From: Scleroderma bovista
Lineage: Eukaryota; Basidiomycota; Agaricomycetes; Boletales; Sclerodermataceae
Length of the DNA: 64,000 bases
Assembly: GCA_037178675.1 (NCBI GenBank)
Contig: JAYMGJ010000025.1
Location: forward strand, 1-64,000
Reading direction: 5' to 3'
The notes beneath the pieces were generated by a model. The model was not told where the DNA came from and searched no databases. It saw only the letters and a list, made by a program, of their open reading frames with translations. The translations under genes and the position numbers were made by a program. Shown piece after piece: positions 24,173-36,098 of the stretch (its first letter is position 1; every line of letters begins with the position of its first letter).

Positions 24173-25444
24173 CTTCGGGTTTTGGAAGGGTAATTTTAGA
24201 GAATTTCAACTTTTTAGTGACACCATGGCATTCGCACTTGTACCCCAGTATTTCCATTTTGGCAGCCACATCGATATCTACATCATGATTAATTTGACGT
24301 TGCTCGTGCGGTGCTTGCACAGAGTGCAAGCGTGCAGGACGACGACGCTTCATTGCAGCTGTACGCTAACTGCGTGAGTGCCTTTCCATTTGCAGTGTTT
24401 TCGTCTAATGTCATACCTTTCAATTGGGAGCCGCAGCGACTACCCACAGGCAGTCGAGCTTTTGGTGTCTTGTGGTAAAGTCATGCGTTCTACTACCACT
24501 GATGTAGAGCGTCATCTTGGCTTTGATCTCGCCGACATCGTCCAATGGGCGGCTGTAGCTCAGCAAACCATTCGTATCACATGCTGCTATCCGACGTCTC
24601 GTTTCAAAAATTCCAATGCCAGCTGTAGGCAAACATATCTCCGTCCAGGGGGTTCTTCAGCGCATTGATGGAGATTGTTGCTTGATTGCTATTCAAGATG
24701 TTACGTTCGGACCTGCAGAGCTGGCAGGCCCTGCTACAGAGTCACCTCCGTCGTCAAAATTAAAACAGTTCGATTGGTATGCAAAGGGAAAAGGAAAACG
24801 AGCGCGATATGAAGGTGATGGTGATGACAATACACCAGTTCCATCGACATTGAGCTCAATCAAAGAGAGCCACTGAATGGTCGTTCATGTCCTGCTGTGT
24901 GATTTTCCTCTGCATTCGATACATGCAGATCATTGAAAGTATGTCACTGGGTTGATCCATGGTGGACATTGTTACGACAACGACCTCCTGTACCTATAAA
25001 TCCTCAGCCTACATGGAGCCGTCACTGCATGCATTACGGAGCCTTCCTACTTTCGACGGAAGTCTGCTGCTGATATAGCAGTCATGTAGTACCCCCTTTG
25101 CAAGCTCTTCCCCATCGTATGCAAGCTTTGCTGAAAAATCCCTCTCAGCGCCGACATCTTATTGAATATAGTCGCGTTGTCAACAATCTCTTCTCCTTTG
25201 CTGGAATTGGTGTCAGTGGGGGAGGTTTCGAACACTTCCCAGCAGGTGGCACTCCGCACGTCCGTAGGAATGGAGCGCTTGTATGCATGTACTGCATGCA
25301 CGATAGAGCCTGGAGGCGAACAGAGGCGAACGAAAATACAAGGGCTTATGACAACAGCTACATCATGATGCTACTTACTGGACAGGAGCTAATTGTATGA
25401 ATTAGTATGTGGCCGCATTCAGTGGGCGTCTGCGACTGACGACG
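24173..25444. other. Spacer between the ATG22 copies with a leftover open frame
   Basis: An 86-codon frame at 24616-24876 (MPAVGKHISVQGVLQRIDG ... ) is acidic at its C-terminus and seems to continue upstream through stops; it may be a remnant of a repeated mushroom gene family, not identified. A 33-base word at 25251-25283 recurs near 32110. The last 80 bases repeat the ATG22 copy 1 promoter. Confidence 0.4.
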
Positions 25445-27484
25445 ATGAGTAGCTCGTATAAACGACAACTGCTGGGCTGGCTGAGCTATGCATTCGCGAG
25501 GTAAGTGCACTGAATACCTACCCCACCACTCACGTCTGTTTACCCCGTGCTTATGCAGTGAAGTATTCGCCGTCGTCTCCCTCACCCTCTTCTTGCCCAT
25601 CTGCCTGGAGCAGTTCGCCAGAGACAATGGGTACTTGCACCCGGACTATGTCAAGCCATGTATGTCTTCTCAGAGTAATGTTGAAACTTCTGCGATGGAA
25701 CGGTGTGCGGTGAAGATCGGGTGGGCGTGGATCGATACTGCCAGCTTCAGGTGGGTGATTGGCCTATCCCAGCGCTCAGCTAATGACAATCCGTACAGTC
25801 TCTACGTCTACTCCATATCAGTGGCGTTGCAGGCCCTGATGGTCGTCTCCATGGGCAGTATTGCAGACCGGCGTGAGTCCCGCTCATCCACCGTATCATC
25901 CATGCCCGGAATACCAACTCATCCCTCTCACCACCAGCGACATGCCGAAAACCGCTCCTCCTCATATTCGCTGCTATCGGTTCCTTCTCAGCTATGCTTT
26001 TCATATCGCTGTCATCTTCATCACCGCTATGGATCCTCGTGGCCGTGTTCGCTATCTGTGCCAACGTTGGCTTTGGAACGTCTTCCGTCGCCATGAACGC
26101 ATACCTGCCCGCCCTTGCAAGCGCTTCTCCAGAGGTCATGTTAGCACGAACCAACTCCAAAGGATTGTCCTCCCAGTCCGCGCATATCCGTGCGTCGGAG
26201 GAAGAGACAGACGGCGAACAACTTTCGTCGGGCGGGAACGAGTCAGCAATAATGCCTCTACTGGGCACATCTGCCTCTCTCAAGGACAGTGACGAATTTA
26301 ACGTTGCGCTCTCCCGCGCTACCTCGCGCATCTCCTCGCTGGGCATCGCGTCTGGATGCGGGGCAAGCATCATTCTTCTGCTCCTGGCGATCATTCCTGT
26401 GACAAAGCTGCACGGATCGACGTTTTCGATCCGTTTCGCCATTGCCCTGAGTGGTGTCTGGTGGGCAGTATTCTCTATACCTGCGGCTTTGTGGCTCCCG
26501 CGTAGCACAGGGTCCGCCGCCGCCCACGTTGACGAGGCGTTGCACCCCGGTTCTGCATCTATCAAGGAAGACGACCAGGACTGGACTGTACTGGGTGAGG
26601 TCGTCGCAGCGTGGAAACGGCTGGGAGAGATGCTGCGCTGGAGCCAGATCAAACGATTACAACACACCTTCCGATACCTTGCCGCATGGTTCCTCCTCTC
26701 TGACGGTCAGTCATCTTTTACCATCACTCTCCATGAGCACAAATGAATATATGTGCGTAAAAACAGGGTTTACGACGATCACCGGCGCAGCCGTTCTGTT
26801 CGGCAAGACAACGCTGCACATGGCGCCTTCCGGGCTCGTCCTCATCGGCATCCTCGCACCCCTCATGAGCATCGTCGGCTCGCTGGCGTTCCCCCACATC
26901 CAGCGCAGACTGGGCTGGTCTAACCTGCGCATCGTCATCTTCCTCGCTCTCGCGGTATCGTGCATACCTGCATACGGGTGTCTCGGGTTCATCCCGTTCG
27001 TCAAGCACAATCTGCCATTTGGCGGGCTCACCACGCCCGGGGAGATGTTTGGCCTTGCGATATATTTTGGTACGTACGGCTGGGGTGTGATGAGCATCTT
27101 GATGGAGTTATTTTGGACAGGCTTTGCGTATGGCGCGTTTCAAGGCTATGCACGGGCGTGCTATGCGGAACTTATACCGAAAGGCGAAGAAGCGCGATGG
27201 TATGCGTTGTTCGCCGTCACAGACAAGGTAGCTACGTCCGCATTTACATTCCTGTCAGGCGTACTGACATGCCGACCACCCAGTCAAGTTCGTTTTTGGG
27301 TCCGCTGATCGTCGGACTTATCTCAGACGCAACGGGCAACATTCGCTATGCGTTCTTTTTCCTCGTGTTCATGGTGTGGCTTGCTGTACCTGTTCTGCAT
27401 AGTGTGGATATAGAACGAGGTAGGGCAGACGCAATGAACTACCACGCTGATAGAGGACTCGGGGATGAGGCGAACGAGTTCTGA
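25445..27484 (+). CDS. ATG22-like vacuolar amino-acid effluxer, copy 2
   Basis: Join 25445-25500, 25559-25750, 25799-25872, 25938-26705, 26767-27069, 27121-27227, 27284-27484; 566 aa. Exons 2 to 7 have exactly the same lengths as in the copy at 22092, and exon 1 differs by one codon. Substitutions are scattered and mild (for example YGAGI to CGASI). All ATG22 motifs listed for copy 1 are kept, including SYAR (here GYAR) ACYAELIPKGEEARWY. Both copies look functional and lie head-to-tail 1.3 kb apart, so this is a recent tandem duplication. Introns differ more than exons, as expected under purifying selection. Confidence 0.85.
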
Positions 27485-27597
27485 CTTCGGGTTTTGGAAG
27501 GGTAATTATAGAGAATTCAAACAGCTTATTAGTGACATCATGGCATTTGTACCCCAGTAGTTACATTTTGGTAGCCACATATATCGGTAATGGTATT

Positions 27598-29381
27598 TTA
27601 CAATGTCTTCCTGACCTTTTCGTCTCTTTCGGCCCGGAATGCCTCCAACGCCTTCAACCGTTCCGTCAGTGTAGGATGAGAGTGGTGGTATGCCGAGTAA
27701 CTACACACAAAGAAATCATGAGCCAGTGACGCCGGGGACACGAACGGGACTCACAGCCAGTCTACCCAGACTGTCGACAGGTTCTTGACATGAAGCGTGA
27801 TGAGTGCGCGCCCAAGTCTGTCGCCCATATCGGCCATCGATGGGTCCCCAACACGATCCTGTAGCTCGCACGCGAACCTATCTGCCTCCCATTCGAAGCG
27901 GCGCGAAATAAAGTTGAAGCCCATACTCACGACCGCCTCGAGCGGTGTCAGGATCATCTAAAACGATATATTTTCATAATCCGCAGCATCGCATACAAAG
28001 GGGGATGCGTACCTGGAACAGTAAGAACGCGACGATTGTCGGGGGGCGAGAGGCGACGCTGGCAGAGAAATCAAAAGAGCGGAGGAACTGCGGTGCATGA
28101 AGGAAGGCAGGGAAAAATGCGAGAATGGTGAAGATGTGCAATTGGGAGATGCACAGGAGCTTGGTGGGGTGCATGTGGTACCAGTGTCCGAGCTCGTGGG
28201 CTAATTGGCAGTCAGGTAAGGAGACGGAATATATGCGGGTGGTTACCAACCTAGTACGGCTTCCACCTCTGCAGGTTTGCTCTCCTTGATGAGGGTATCG
28301 AAGATAACGATGTGCTTGCTCTGTACTCACACATTTTTCAACAATCCGGGCGTGCATAAGAAAAAGGGGGATACACGCACCCATGGAAGACCAAAGAAGT
28401 ACGCATTACTGTGCGAGCTGCGTTTCGAGCCATCGATTTCATAGAGGTGCTTCAGGGGGAACTTGAGTTTCCCAGCCAGAGCCTCAGTGCGGGAGCGCAG
28501 CTCGCCCGTACGGAGAGGCGAGAGCTTGTTGAATAACGGTTGGATCACGGTTGGGTAGAGGATGACCATGGACATCTGGAAGGCCAGCCTTGGTTGCCTT
28601 ATCAGTACATCAGCCAGCATAAATCAGGAGGGACACCTCACAGGAAAGCCATGAGCCACGGAACGAAGCGATCTCCGGCCCATTTGAACACGTAAAGAAA
28701 GGCGGCAACGAATGGTCCACCGATGGCGAATGCGAGTGCCCAGGTTTTGAGGAGGTCAGTGATAAACAGTGCGGGTGTCGTCTTGTTGAATCCGTGTTTC
28801 TCCTCGAGCACAAATGTCTCATATATGGACATGGGTATGGCCGGGATGGAAGTCACCACAAAGATAATGGCAGTGAATGCGAGGGATTGTGTAATCTATG
28901 GATGTTTCAATACTGAGTCAATGAACAAGAGATTTGATGAATGGATCTTTTCACCTCGTATTCGGGCCCATAACCAAAGTAACCTATGATCTTCCCCCCG
29001 AAATCCCATGCGAATGCATAGAATCCAATAGAGATCAGGTTGGAGTCGATGATCTGCTTCATCAGCCCGGTAGCGAGCGAAAACCGCGCCTTGTCCATTC
29101 CGTAGTTCTGGGACTTGCGGAACACAGCTGTGTCAAAGTGGTTCTCCAAGACCTTTGGGGGTGCATTTTTAATATACAGAGGGTACTGGCGGAGCCTACA
29201 TGGAACACGTCAGATTGACGGTGTATATTGTTATGCACGGCATGACGCACAACAAGTAGGTTTCAAAGAGGGCGACTGCCCAAGAGGAAACTTGGACATA
29301 GAATTTCCAGTCGATTGGGTCTGTCGCAACGAAGGAGAGTCTTTGCTGCAAGGTTGCAAGCTGCGTGTGCAGAATGTCCAT
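27598..29381 (-). CDS. STE24: CAAX prenyl protease 1, zinc metallopeptidase of the ER membrane
   Basis: Complement of join 27598-27700, 27755-27957, 28013-28200, 28251-28320, 28381-28588, 28642-28895, 28955-29195, 29254-29381; 464 aa, the usual STE24 length. Features: N-terminal helix WKFYVQVSSWAVALFE, LRQYPLYIKNAPP, TFVLEEKHGFNKTT, QPLFNKLSPLRTGELR, YEIDGSKRSSHSNAYFFGLPW, SKHIVIFDTL, the zinc site HELGHWY (about 302-308) and the third ligand segment FEWEADRFACEL (about 385). The end YHHSHPTLTERLKALE is also typical. It cleaves the aaX residues from farnesylated proteins and trims mating a-factor. The start is taken at the Met (29381) just before the first helix; the frame stays open further upstream. 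Confidence 0.94.
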
Positions 29382-29980
29382 TGCTTTTTCTTGTTCTTGT
29401 TCGCTGTGGATGGGTGGGATGAAGGACTGCCCTTGGAAGGACACGTAGGCGACAAACACGTTCGCGTCGCTGCACTGCCACAAAACAACCATCTCAGGGG
29501 CTTTCAACTGCCCTCTACTGTATCTAAGGAGATGTGTCGACCTCTCGTCCCAGCGGTTGCTCCTATCGCTTCATAGACAGTATGGTCACCAGACTACGTG
29601 TCTCTGGTGCCGCCGGTGGTACCCGTGTTAGTATTTATTGTGTCGCATCGTTCGTAACTGTGATATTGGATCGCTTTCGTCAGGAATCAACGGTGGATCT
29701 GTGCCTCTTTGTCACGCAGTTTTTGTGGGTACGTCTCTCAAATGTGTTCATTTGGTTGATAGTGTGCTTGTGTTAATGTTGCAAACACATTGATTCTAAC
29801 TTATTGGACATATGATGAGGACCTTGAACAGCAGTCGAAACCAGCATATTCATGGAAAATGAAAGAAAAGTGTTACAATTTCCACTCCCAGTGACCTGTA
29901 TGTTTAAGCAAGGTGACTACATAAATGACTCAGATACGCATGAAAGAAGAGAGTTTGCAGATCGGCGGCAGCCATATGTA
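29382..29980. other. Intergenic, STE24 5' side
   Basis: No gene supported. About 60 bases near 29470-29530 recur, in the same orientation, near 43260-43310 (upstream of the secreted-protein gene), a small dispersed repeat. Confidence 0.4.
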
Positions 29981-30860
29981 CTAAATCTGTGCCAATAGTT
30001 TTTCCGTTTGCTTCGATGGGGAGATTTGAGGCGACTCTAACATCCATATTAGTCGTTGGCGAACTCGAGACCTGCGACGTAGCGTACTCACCTAGTTCTC
30101 TCAAAACACCCTGCGTGACTTTCAACACCTCATAATTTCGTTTATCAAACCACGAATACAACAGCCCATACAAATGATTAAGAGGCCCATCCACAGGCCC
30201 AGGCTGCACCATCACATATCCGGGAAATAAAGTCGTCATGACAGCAAGCACCGACCTTGCGAAGAGTGAGCACTGATGAGGTTTAATCCTGCCCAGCGAG
30301 ACGTCATCTTCGATCATCTTTGAGATCTTCTTAGCACTCTCTGCAAGACAATGTAGTTTCGGGGCATCTTCTCCTTTCCAAGTGAGATGGCAAGTATATT
30401 TGGGAGGGGATGTCATGCCGAAATGATGTGCGAAGTAGTCTTGAATCCTGTCAGCGGCATTGGTGGTAGCCCAAAAAGCATGCAAGTCTGCACTCACGAG
30501 CCTAGATGGACGGTGACCATCGACTCCTCGATGTGAGTTTTGATGTTTCCCATGCGTTCGAAAATTATTTGAACTTCTTTACCTGTGGTGTAGTGTCAGA
30601 CGACATGACAAAACATTAGGCGTTATCAAACAGTGAAAGTGACCCTCACCGTCAACATTTGCTACCACCATTGTAAACTCATGTCGGTGGCCCAAAAAGG
30701 GAGGCAAGGGGTTATAAACTTTGCAATCCGTAACGGTTATTTCCTGGTGCAGACGTTGGACCACTGCCAAGAAAGCCCCTACACTACGATGCATTAAATG
30801 GTCACCACCATGAACAAACTTGGAATCGGGGAAGAGTGCGTAGATGGCTTCAGTGGTCAT
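29981..30860 (-). CDS. Unknown cytosolic protein
   Basis: Complement of join 29981-30036, 30092-30447, 30498-30582, 30650-30860; 235 aa, all GT-AG introns with matching phases. Visible pieces: MTTEAIYALFPDSKF, FLAVVQRLHQEITVTD, HRHEFTMVVANVDGKEVQIIFERMG, IKTHIEESMVTVHLGS, a central helical part (AESAKKISKMIEDDVSLG, CSLFARSVLAVMTTLFPG) and YSWFDKRNYEVLKVTQGVLREL. No signal peptide or membrane helix. I do not recognise the family. The consistent splicing and codon-phase agreement argue for a real gene. A TATA-like box lies about 70 bases upstream. Confidence 0.65.
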
Positions 30861-32179
30861 GATACTTGCTGAGGCGCCAGAAGTGCGTAGTAACGAAGTT
30901 CTACTTCCGCCTCATGGTTGGGGCGGACCTATATAAGTAGCACTACATCGTGGGCGTAGGAAACGTTTAGGGAATGAAGCTAAGAATGCTTGAACCTTGA
31001 GATTCCGAGGACGCGAGCAGTTAGAGCTTGAACGTTTCCTTCTTTGGACCACCGTGGCACCAGTTTACTGTAAATGAATTCCCTCAACATGGTGAACAAA
31101 ACCAACTCTTGCAGTTCTGTCCTGCTGTTACGCCATTGTTCTCAATGTTTAGCAGGGCGTTGAGTATAACTTTATATCGTGGTGATGCATGCGTAGGGTA
31201 CGACGCCAAAAATACATTGGTTTTACAGCTAGAAGAGTGGAGTGAGAACACTGATCACGATATGAAATAAACCTTGCAGTCTTGACGTGTTCTGTCCTGC
31301 CTTGCATCGCAGTGGTGACTCTGCATGCGTAGTAGGGAACGACATCACACCGCAGCCTCCAGTTACCTGGTATCGGTCGTAACTCACCCCGAGGTGTGCC
31401 ATAGGCATCCTCACCAACATCCGGGGCTCTCTCGAGTGTCTTGAGTGAGTATAGTATCGTGTTTCGTAGCTGTATCGTGTCCGTTCCTTACAGTGTCTCT
31501 CATCATCCGACATGGGCTAGCTGCTCTATCTTTAATGACATCGTTGGGTTGCAAGATGCTTCACCTTTTCGTTTTGATAAGAACGCTACTGGAAATATGA
31601 GGTTTACGTGCCTACTGTCACTGAGGATTTCGTTGCCTCAGTTTTTAGTACTTTCGCGAGACCTCTCGAAGACTGTATATATTCATTTTCTGCTTGCACA
31701 CATGTCGTTAGTTCCGCTGATCTTAATCCAACTTATTGTTTGCTGTTAAGTTTTAACATTTGTGACATTCACTTGATCTGCTTGCATTCAATTGATATCG
31801 CCAATAGGACTTACAACCTCTGCCTGTCAGAAGTCTGTTTGCTCCAAAGCAACCAAACACATTGCTTCCTACGTATTTCCTTCGAACCGTCCAAGCCTCA
31901 ATGAGGGCAATTCCCTCAGGCTTCTTCTCGTGTATGCGACTACCTGTTGAATGGCTTCCAAGGTCCCACATTAGCAAAGACTGCTCTCGACCTTTGCATT
32001 GACCCGTTCGCACATGGCCAATTATATACAGCTCTTTCCCGTATTATCTTCTCTACTACAAATGACAGACAAGACACTATGAATGTAGTATCCCCCCCTA
32101 TTATCGTAGCTCTGCACGTCCGTAGGAAAGGAGCGCTTGTAAAGAAATATCCTCAGATGCCACCAGGACAAATGATATA
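30861..32179. other. Intergenic with an LTR-like fragment
   Basis: At about 31335-31450 the minus strand resembles part of the solo LTR at 60838-61404 (shared words CCTCGGGGTGAGTTA, GGTAACTGG, TGGTGAGGA), so an old LTR fragment is likely. Near 32110 lies a 33-base word also present at 25251. No gene is supported. Confidence 0.4.
30929..30937 (-). promoter_or_regulatory. TATA-like box of the 30860 gene
   Basis: CTTATATAG on the minus strand about 70 bases before the start codon at 30860; the position suits a fungal core promoter. Confidence 0.5.
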
Positions 32180-34021
32180 TCACCAGTCTGTGTAGGGGCT
32201 TATCACCCGTACACATCTCGGTTGGGGTCTTTTCCAGTCATCCACTACAGGAAACGAGTGCCATCTGATTGTTGGTCCCACTTCGTCCAAAGGGAATCCA
32301 ATTGGCCAAGTGGTAAGGTAGCACATTTCCTAGTGACAGATCTCAGTTAGTTCGTGAGGAGGAAGCAACTACGCATACGCACCTCCGGCCCACATGCAGG
32401 TCTGCACTTCACCCACATGTTCCAATCTAGCCATTGCATCAGCCCATTGATATCATTCTTCCAAGTCTTCATCAGAACCCTAACTGCCTCGATATCCAAC
32501 TCTGAGTCACGTCCGTCAAGGCGCTCATCGATCCCGGCAAGAACGCCAGATGTCCATATGCCTGTGATGACGCGGCAGATCTCACGTGTTGTTTCACGGA
32601 CAGCGTTCAATAACAACTTTTCCGAATCTGTCATAGCTTTGGTATCCAAGCCACGGATATGGGTCGTAGCACAGAGCCTAAAGACAGGCCGTGCCCAATT
32701 CAGTGATGCGGCCCCTATTCCCTCTGCAAGTAGGGTGATATTGGACAAGATATAGGGTCGCAACATAACCCGCAGCTCCACCTGTGTTTTCTTGGCATAT
32801 TCGAGCAGACTCTCGGGGTCTGCATTGTCAGTCGAGTTGACCAGGTATTGCACGAGTTCAAGGCGTTCAGTATAGCGGTCGGTGATAACGTGTATCAGGG
32901 TCATCCAGTCGATGCCACTGGAGGCATGGCCCACGGGCCGGGTCAAGATCTCTTGCAGCCGAGCTGTCACCCGTGTGGTGTCCTCTTTGGATATATTTTG
33001 TAGACGATGGTCCCATCTTTCCTGTCCGAACCGCGCGGATACGAGGGACGGTGCGAGGTCTGTATCATAAAACGACACAAGACCAGAAAGGTCGATCCGG
33101 ACTCGAGTTTCTCCCGGAAATCGGTTGTGCCAGGACCCAGCCCTCATGAAGCCAGCCGTAGCTATAGGACCGAATATTTCATCGTTGTGTGCAATATTCA
33201 GGAATGAGACGACACTGATGCCTGACGCGAAGCTGCAGAGAGCCATCTCACTTGGATAATATGAACTCAATAAATACAAAACCAAAGAATACTCACAAGG
33301 ACACTTCCATCCTGCAACACGACCAAGGTCATAAGATGCCCACCCCTCGCAATGTACAATTACCTACCTCACAAAACCATCAACGCCGTATTCCTTGCTC
33401 CATGCACACAGATGTTGGACTTTCTGTTCATCGTCGAATTTCCGATCCGGTCGTATCTCACCCCAAGCGACAAGATCTTCGGTATCCAACGTCCCCAATG
33501 ATGTCCTTGCACCGCTGGATCCGTCAAAATAAAGGACCTTCAAAGGACGTGTCGTAATTAGCGTTAGAAGCCAGCACTCTTCCTCTCCAAAACGATTGCA
33601 ATATGGCGTGGCATGTTCTGGGTCTAATGCCACCCACTCATGGCCAGCGGGTATTTCCTTTCTTCCTGTCCCATGGTATAAGAGTGTCCCTGGTGGGATC
33701 GTGCTTGGTACGATGTTGTGACCTGTGCATACATGAAGCATGTGAGCCGAAGAAGCGAACAAGTCTCAATCGGTAATGACCATTTCGCATCCGTGTATTC
33801 GGCCAATGTTGCAATAACGAGTTCACCGTCTCGAACACGAGGTGGCCCGTTGAGTTCACATTTGGTGGTTCATTCAGGGGCCAGTGGGCGAGGGGATCAC
33901 TATGATCGATTGGACCAGTCTGTGCAGCCAGCGGTACCTGAGTAGCATGACTTGGTCGCTGAAAGGCGCAAAGGCTCGCGAGCGTGCACCACGTAGCCAC
34001 CCATCGCAACATGGTGGACAC
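32180..34021 (-). CDS. Secreted basidiomycete protein with YHGTG motif (unknown function)
   Basis: Complement of join 32180-32329, 32383-33250, 33297-33311, 33368-33722, 33781-34021; 542 aa. A signal peptide (about 1-26, LRWVATWCTLASLCAF) precedes HNIVPSTIPPGTLLYHGTG (about 81-99), ATPYCNRFGEEECWLL, TTRPLKVLYFDGSS, LDTEDLVAWGEI, CAWSKEYGVDGFVRMEVSFEM, AGSWHNRFPGETRVRIDLSGLVSFYD, ERWDHRL and SGIDWMTLIHVITDRY. This is a large, unnamed family in mushrooms. The YHGTG turn recalls ADP-ribosyltransferase folds, but I cannot confirm the other catalytic residues. Exon 3 is only 15 nt and exon 5 encodes the conserved EMCYLTTWPIGFP end. A decayed partial copy lies just to the right. Confidence 0.8.
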
Positions 34022-34534
34022 CTGGGATTGAACCGCAGAAGAAGAACGTACCCCATGAACTTATATGTGGTCATGCATAGACGCTTGCAGAACCGAGTTT
34101 GTAGAGTCGCTTGTTATCACTGTTCGGCCCCCCGCTTCGTGTCAACACTGATAGTGTTGACGCCGAACCAAGCCTTACCCCTGTTTGGTAGATACACAGA
34201 AAGAGCAATCTTACCGCTTGTAATAATTAGTCACATTCTGAATGTGGCAGTCCCCTTTCGCATGATGCGTGCAGTTCGGCACAGGAAGGTGCGCAGTGCG
34301 CACAGATTTGAGTCGTCCAGCTAACTGAGAAGGTCAACCGGAATGCTGAGGAACCACGTCGGTCCTGAATGCCTGAGTTGTGCACGGGGTAGAAATGTTA
34401 TGGGGATGAGTACCTCTAACAATCTGACCCTACTGTGGATTCCGCTCCCCTGTGAATTATAGATTGCGAAATGAAGGGCAATTGGATACAACATGCCGTG
34501 GCACGTCATATGCCCAAGTATGGCTCTATACGCC

Positions 34535-35110
34535 CCACACACCTCGGTTGGGGTCTTTTCCAGTCATGTGCTGGCTCCTCCTCATGCAGCGGGCCATGCG
34601 GAGGCTGCCTTCCTGGTGGCAGGGGAAAACTAGGTGGTAAAGGGTCACCAGGTGGTCTCAGTCTCGGGAAGCCAATTGGCCGAGTAGTGAGTAGCACATT
34701 TCCTGATAACCAACACAGTAATGTGTATGTTCAGTCAGCCTCTGAGGGGGGGGGGGGGGGGGACAACTGCGCATACATACCTCTGGCCCACAGGCAGGCC
34801 TGCCCTTCACCTACACATTCCAGTCCGGTCATTGCATCAGCCCATCTAGATAATGTTTCCACTTCTTCTGGTTGCCTCGATGTCTAGCTCCAAGTCGCCT
34901 CCGCCGGGGTATCCCTACCCCAGCGAGAACATCAGATGCCCACATACTCGTCACGACGCAGTAGATTTCGTGTGTGGTTTTACGCACAGCATTCAACAAC
35001 AAACTCTCCGAGTGTATCACCACAACTACACCCCTACCGTTTCGATTCAGCAACCGTGTCCAATCTTCGGTCATCACTAACTCGGTTAGAGGTATGCCAT
35101 GATGCAATTC
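34535..35110 (-). pseudogene. Decayed 3' copy of the YHGTG-motif protein gene
   Basis: The minus strand still reads SLLLNAVRKTTHEIYCVVTSMW ... DVLAGV and HYLDGLMQ, matching the C-terminal third of the gene at 32180-34021, followed by the intron and a corrupted last exon (GEMCYS-like near 34700). Frameshifts interrupt the His/Arg-rich piece, and a run of 17 G (34746-34762, plus strand) replaces normal intron sequence. No 5' part exists, so it is a truncated duplicate. Confidence 0.75.
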
Positions 35111-35149
35111 ACAGTTGATATCCCATCGACGCTGATGCGCACTTGTGCA

Positions 35150-35660
35150 GCATGAGCCTGATCAACTTAAAAGTTTTCCTTGAGACGGAGGGAGAGTTTG
35201 ATAAGAGAGGGAAAGCGAGTGGATCGTAGAAGCAAAGTCCTCGACTTTGGCGATGATGAAATAGCAGAGTATGCGATTCTATCTCATCGATGGATCGCGC
35301 AAGAAGTGGACTATGTTGAAATGGTCGAGCTCGCGAAGATGGAAGGGGAGGAGAGAGACGAAATTCGCCAGCGTGATGGCTATCAAAAGATCCTCCAGAG
35401 TTGGAAGCAGGCGAAGAAGGACGGATATAAGTGGTTATGGGTCGATACTTGCTGTAACGACAAGGGAAGCAGCGCAGAGCTATCCAAGGCCAGTGAATAC
35501 GCCGATGCTGTATGGAGAATGGAAGAAAGCATTTCACCGTCTACAGCTGGAAATCATCCAGGCATCCAACGACCAGAGCATCTTTGCATGGCTTGACCCC
35601 GAGCAGACTGGCAGTATCCTTGCGAATGATCCAAGCTTCTTCGAAGGTTGTGGTACATAC
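35150..35660 (+). pseudogene. HET-domain gene fragment, broken
   Basis: The frame starting MSLINLKVFLE (about 35152) shifts by one base into REGKRVDRRSKVLDFGDDEIAEYAILSHRWIAQEVDYVEM and QKILQSWKQAKKDGYKWLWVDTC, the three classic HET (heterokaryon incompatibility) blocks. It then jumps, with the middle deleted, to a C-terminal piece FHRLQLEIIQASNDQSIFAW and DPSFFEGCG in another frame. One frameshift plus the internal deletion make it a pseudogene. The conserved CCID motif is also altered (CCND). A second fragment of the same type is at 52205-52640. Confidence 0.75.
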
Positions 35661-36015
35661 TACATCATGTTCTCATTGGTTCTCCATTTAAATGGTGTGT
35701 TTATGAGTGCCTAAATGATTGTACATTGACATGCACAGGCCTAACCATGGCGATGGCACGCGCAGTGTCTGGAGGCACGAGATGCGGTGGAGATGAGACG
35801 GATAGCGTTGGAAGCCATGCGGACGCATCGAACAAGTACTGGGACGTACCAAGCGCTGAGATCGATGCGAATAGAACTGAAAACACACTGGATATCATCA
35901 GAACAAACCGCGAAACTTACCTATTCAGTATCAAGCAAGGTCCGCGGGTCTTCGTAGCTGAGCGAGCCTTGGTTGTGCTCTGTTGGGGCAGTCGGAACTC
36001 GGCATTTCCCGAGTG

Positions 36016-36025
36016 TTTATATAAG
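36016..36025 (+). promoter_or_regulatory. TATA box of the exon-repeat gene
   Basis: TTTATATAAG, about 75 bases upstream of the start codon at 36099. Confidence 0.6.
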
Positions 36026-36098
36026 TCCTATTCCGATTCCCACTCCTAAGTCAGTCAATCTAGTCCCCTTTCCCATTCATCTTCTTGACACCAGAGTG

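Noticed and set aside
25780..26667. 295-codon minus-strand open frame opposite ATG22 copy 2, with a match opposite copy 1
   Set aside because: It is an antisense shadow of a GC-rich coding exon and is preserved only because the exon is duplicated.
29534..29776. 80-codon plus-strand frame with hydrophobic C-terminus upstream of STE24
   Set aside because: No splice context, no homology and it contains part of a small dispersed repeat; not supported as a gene.
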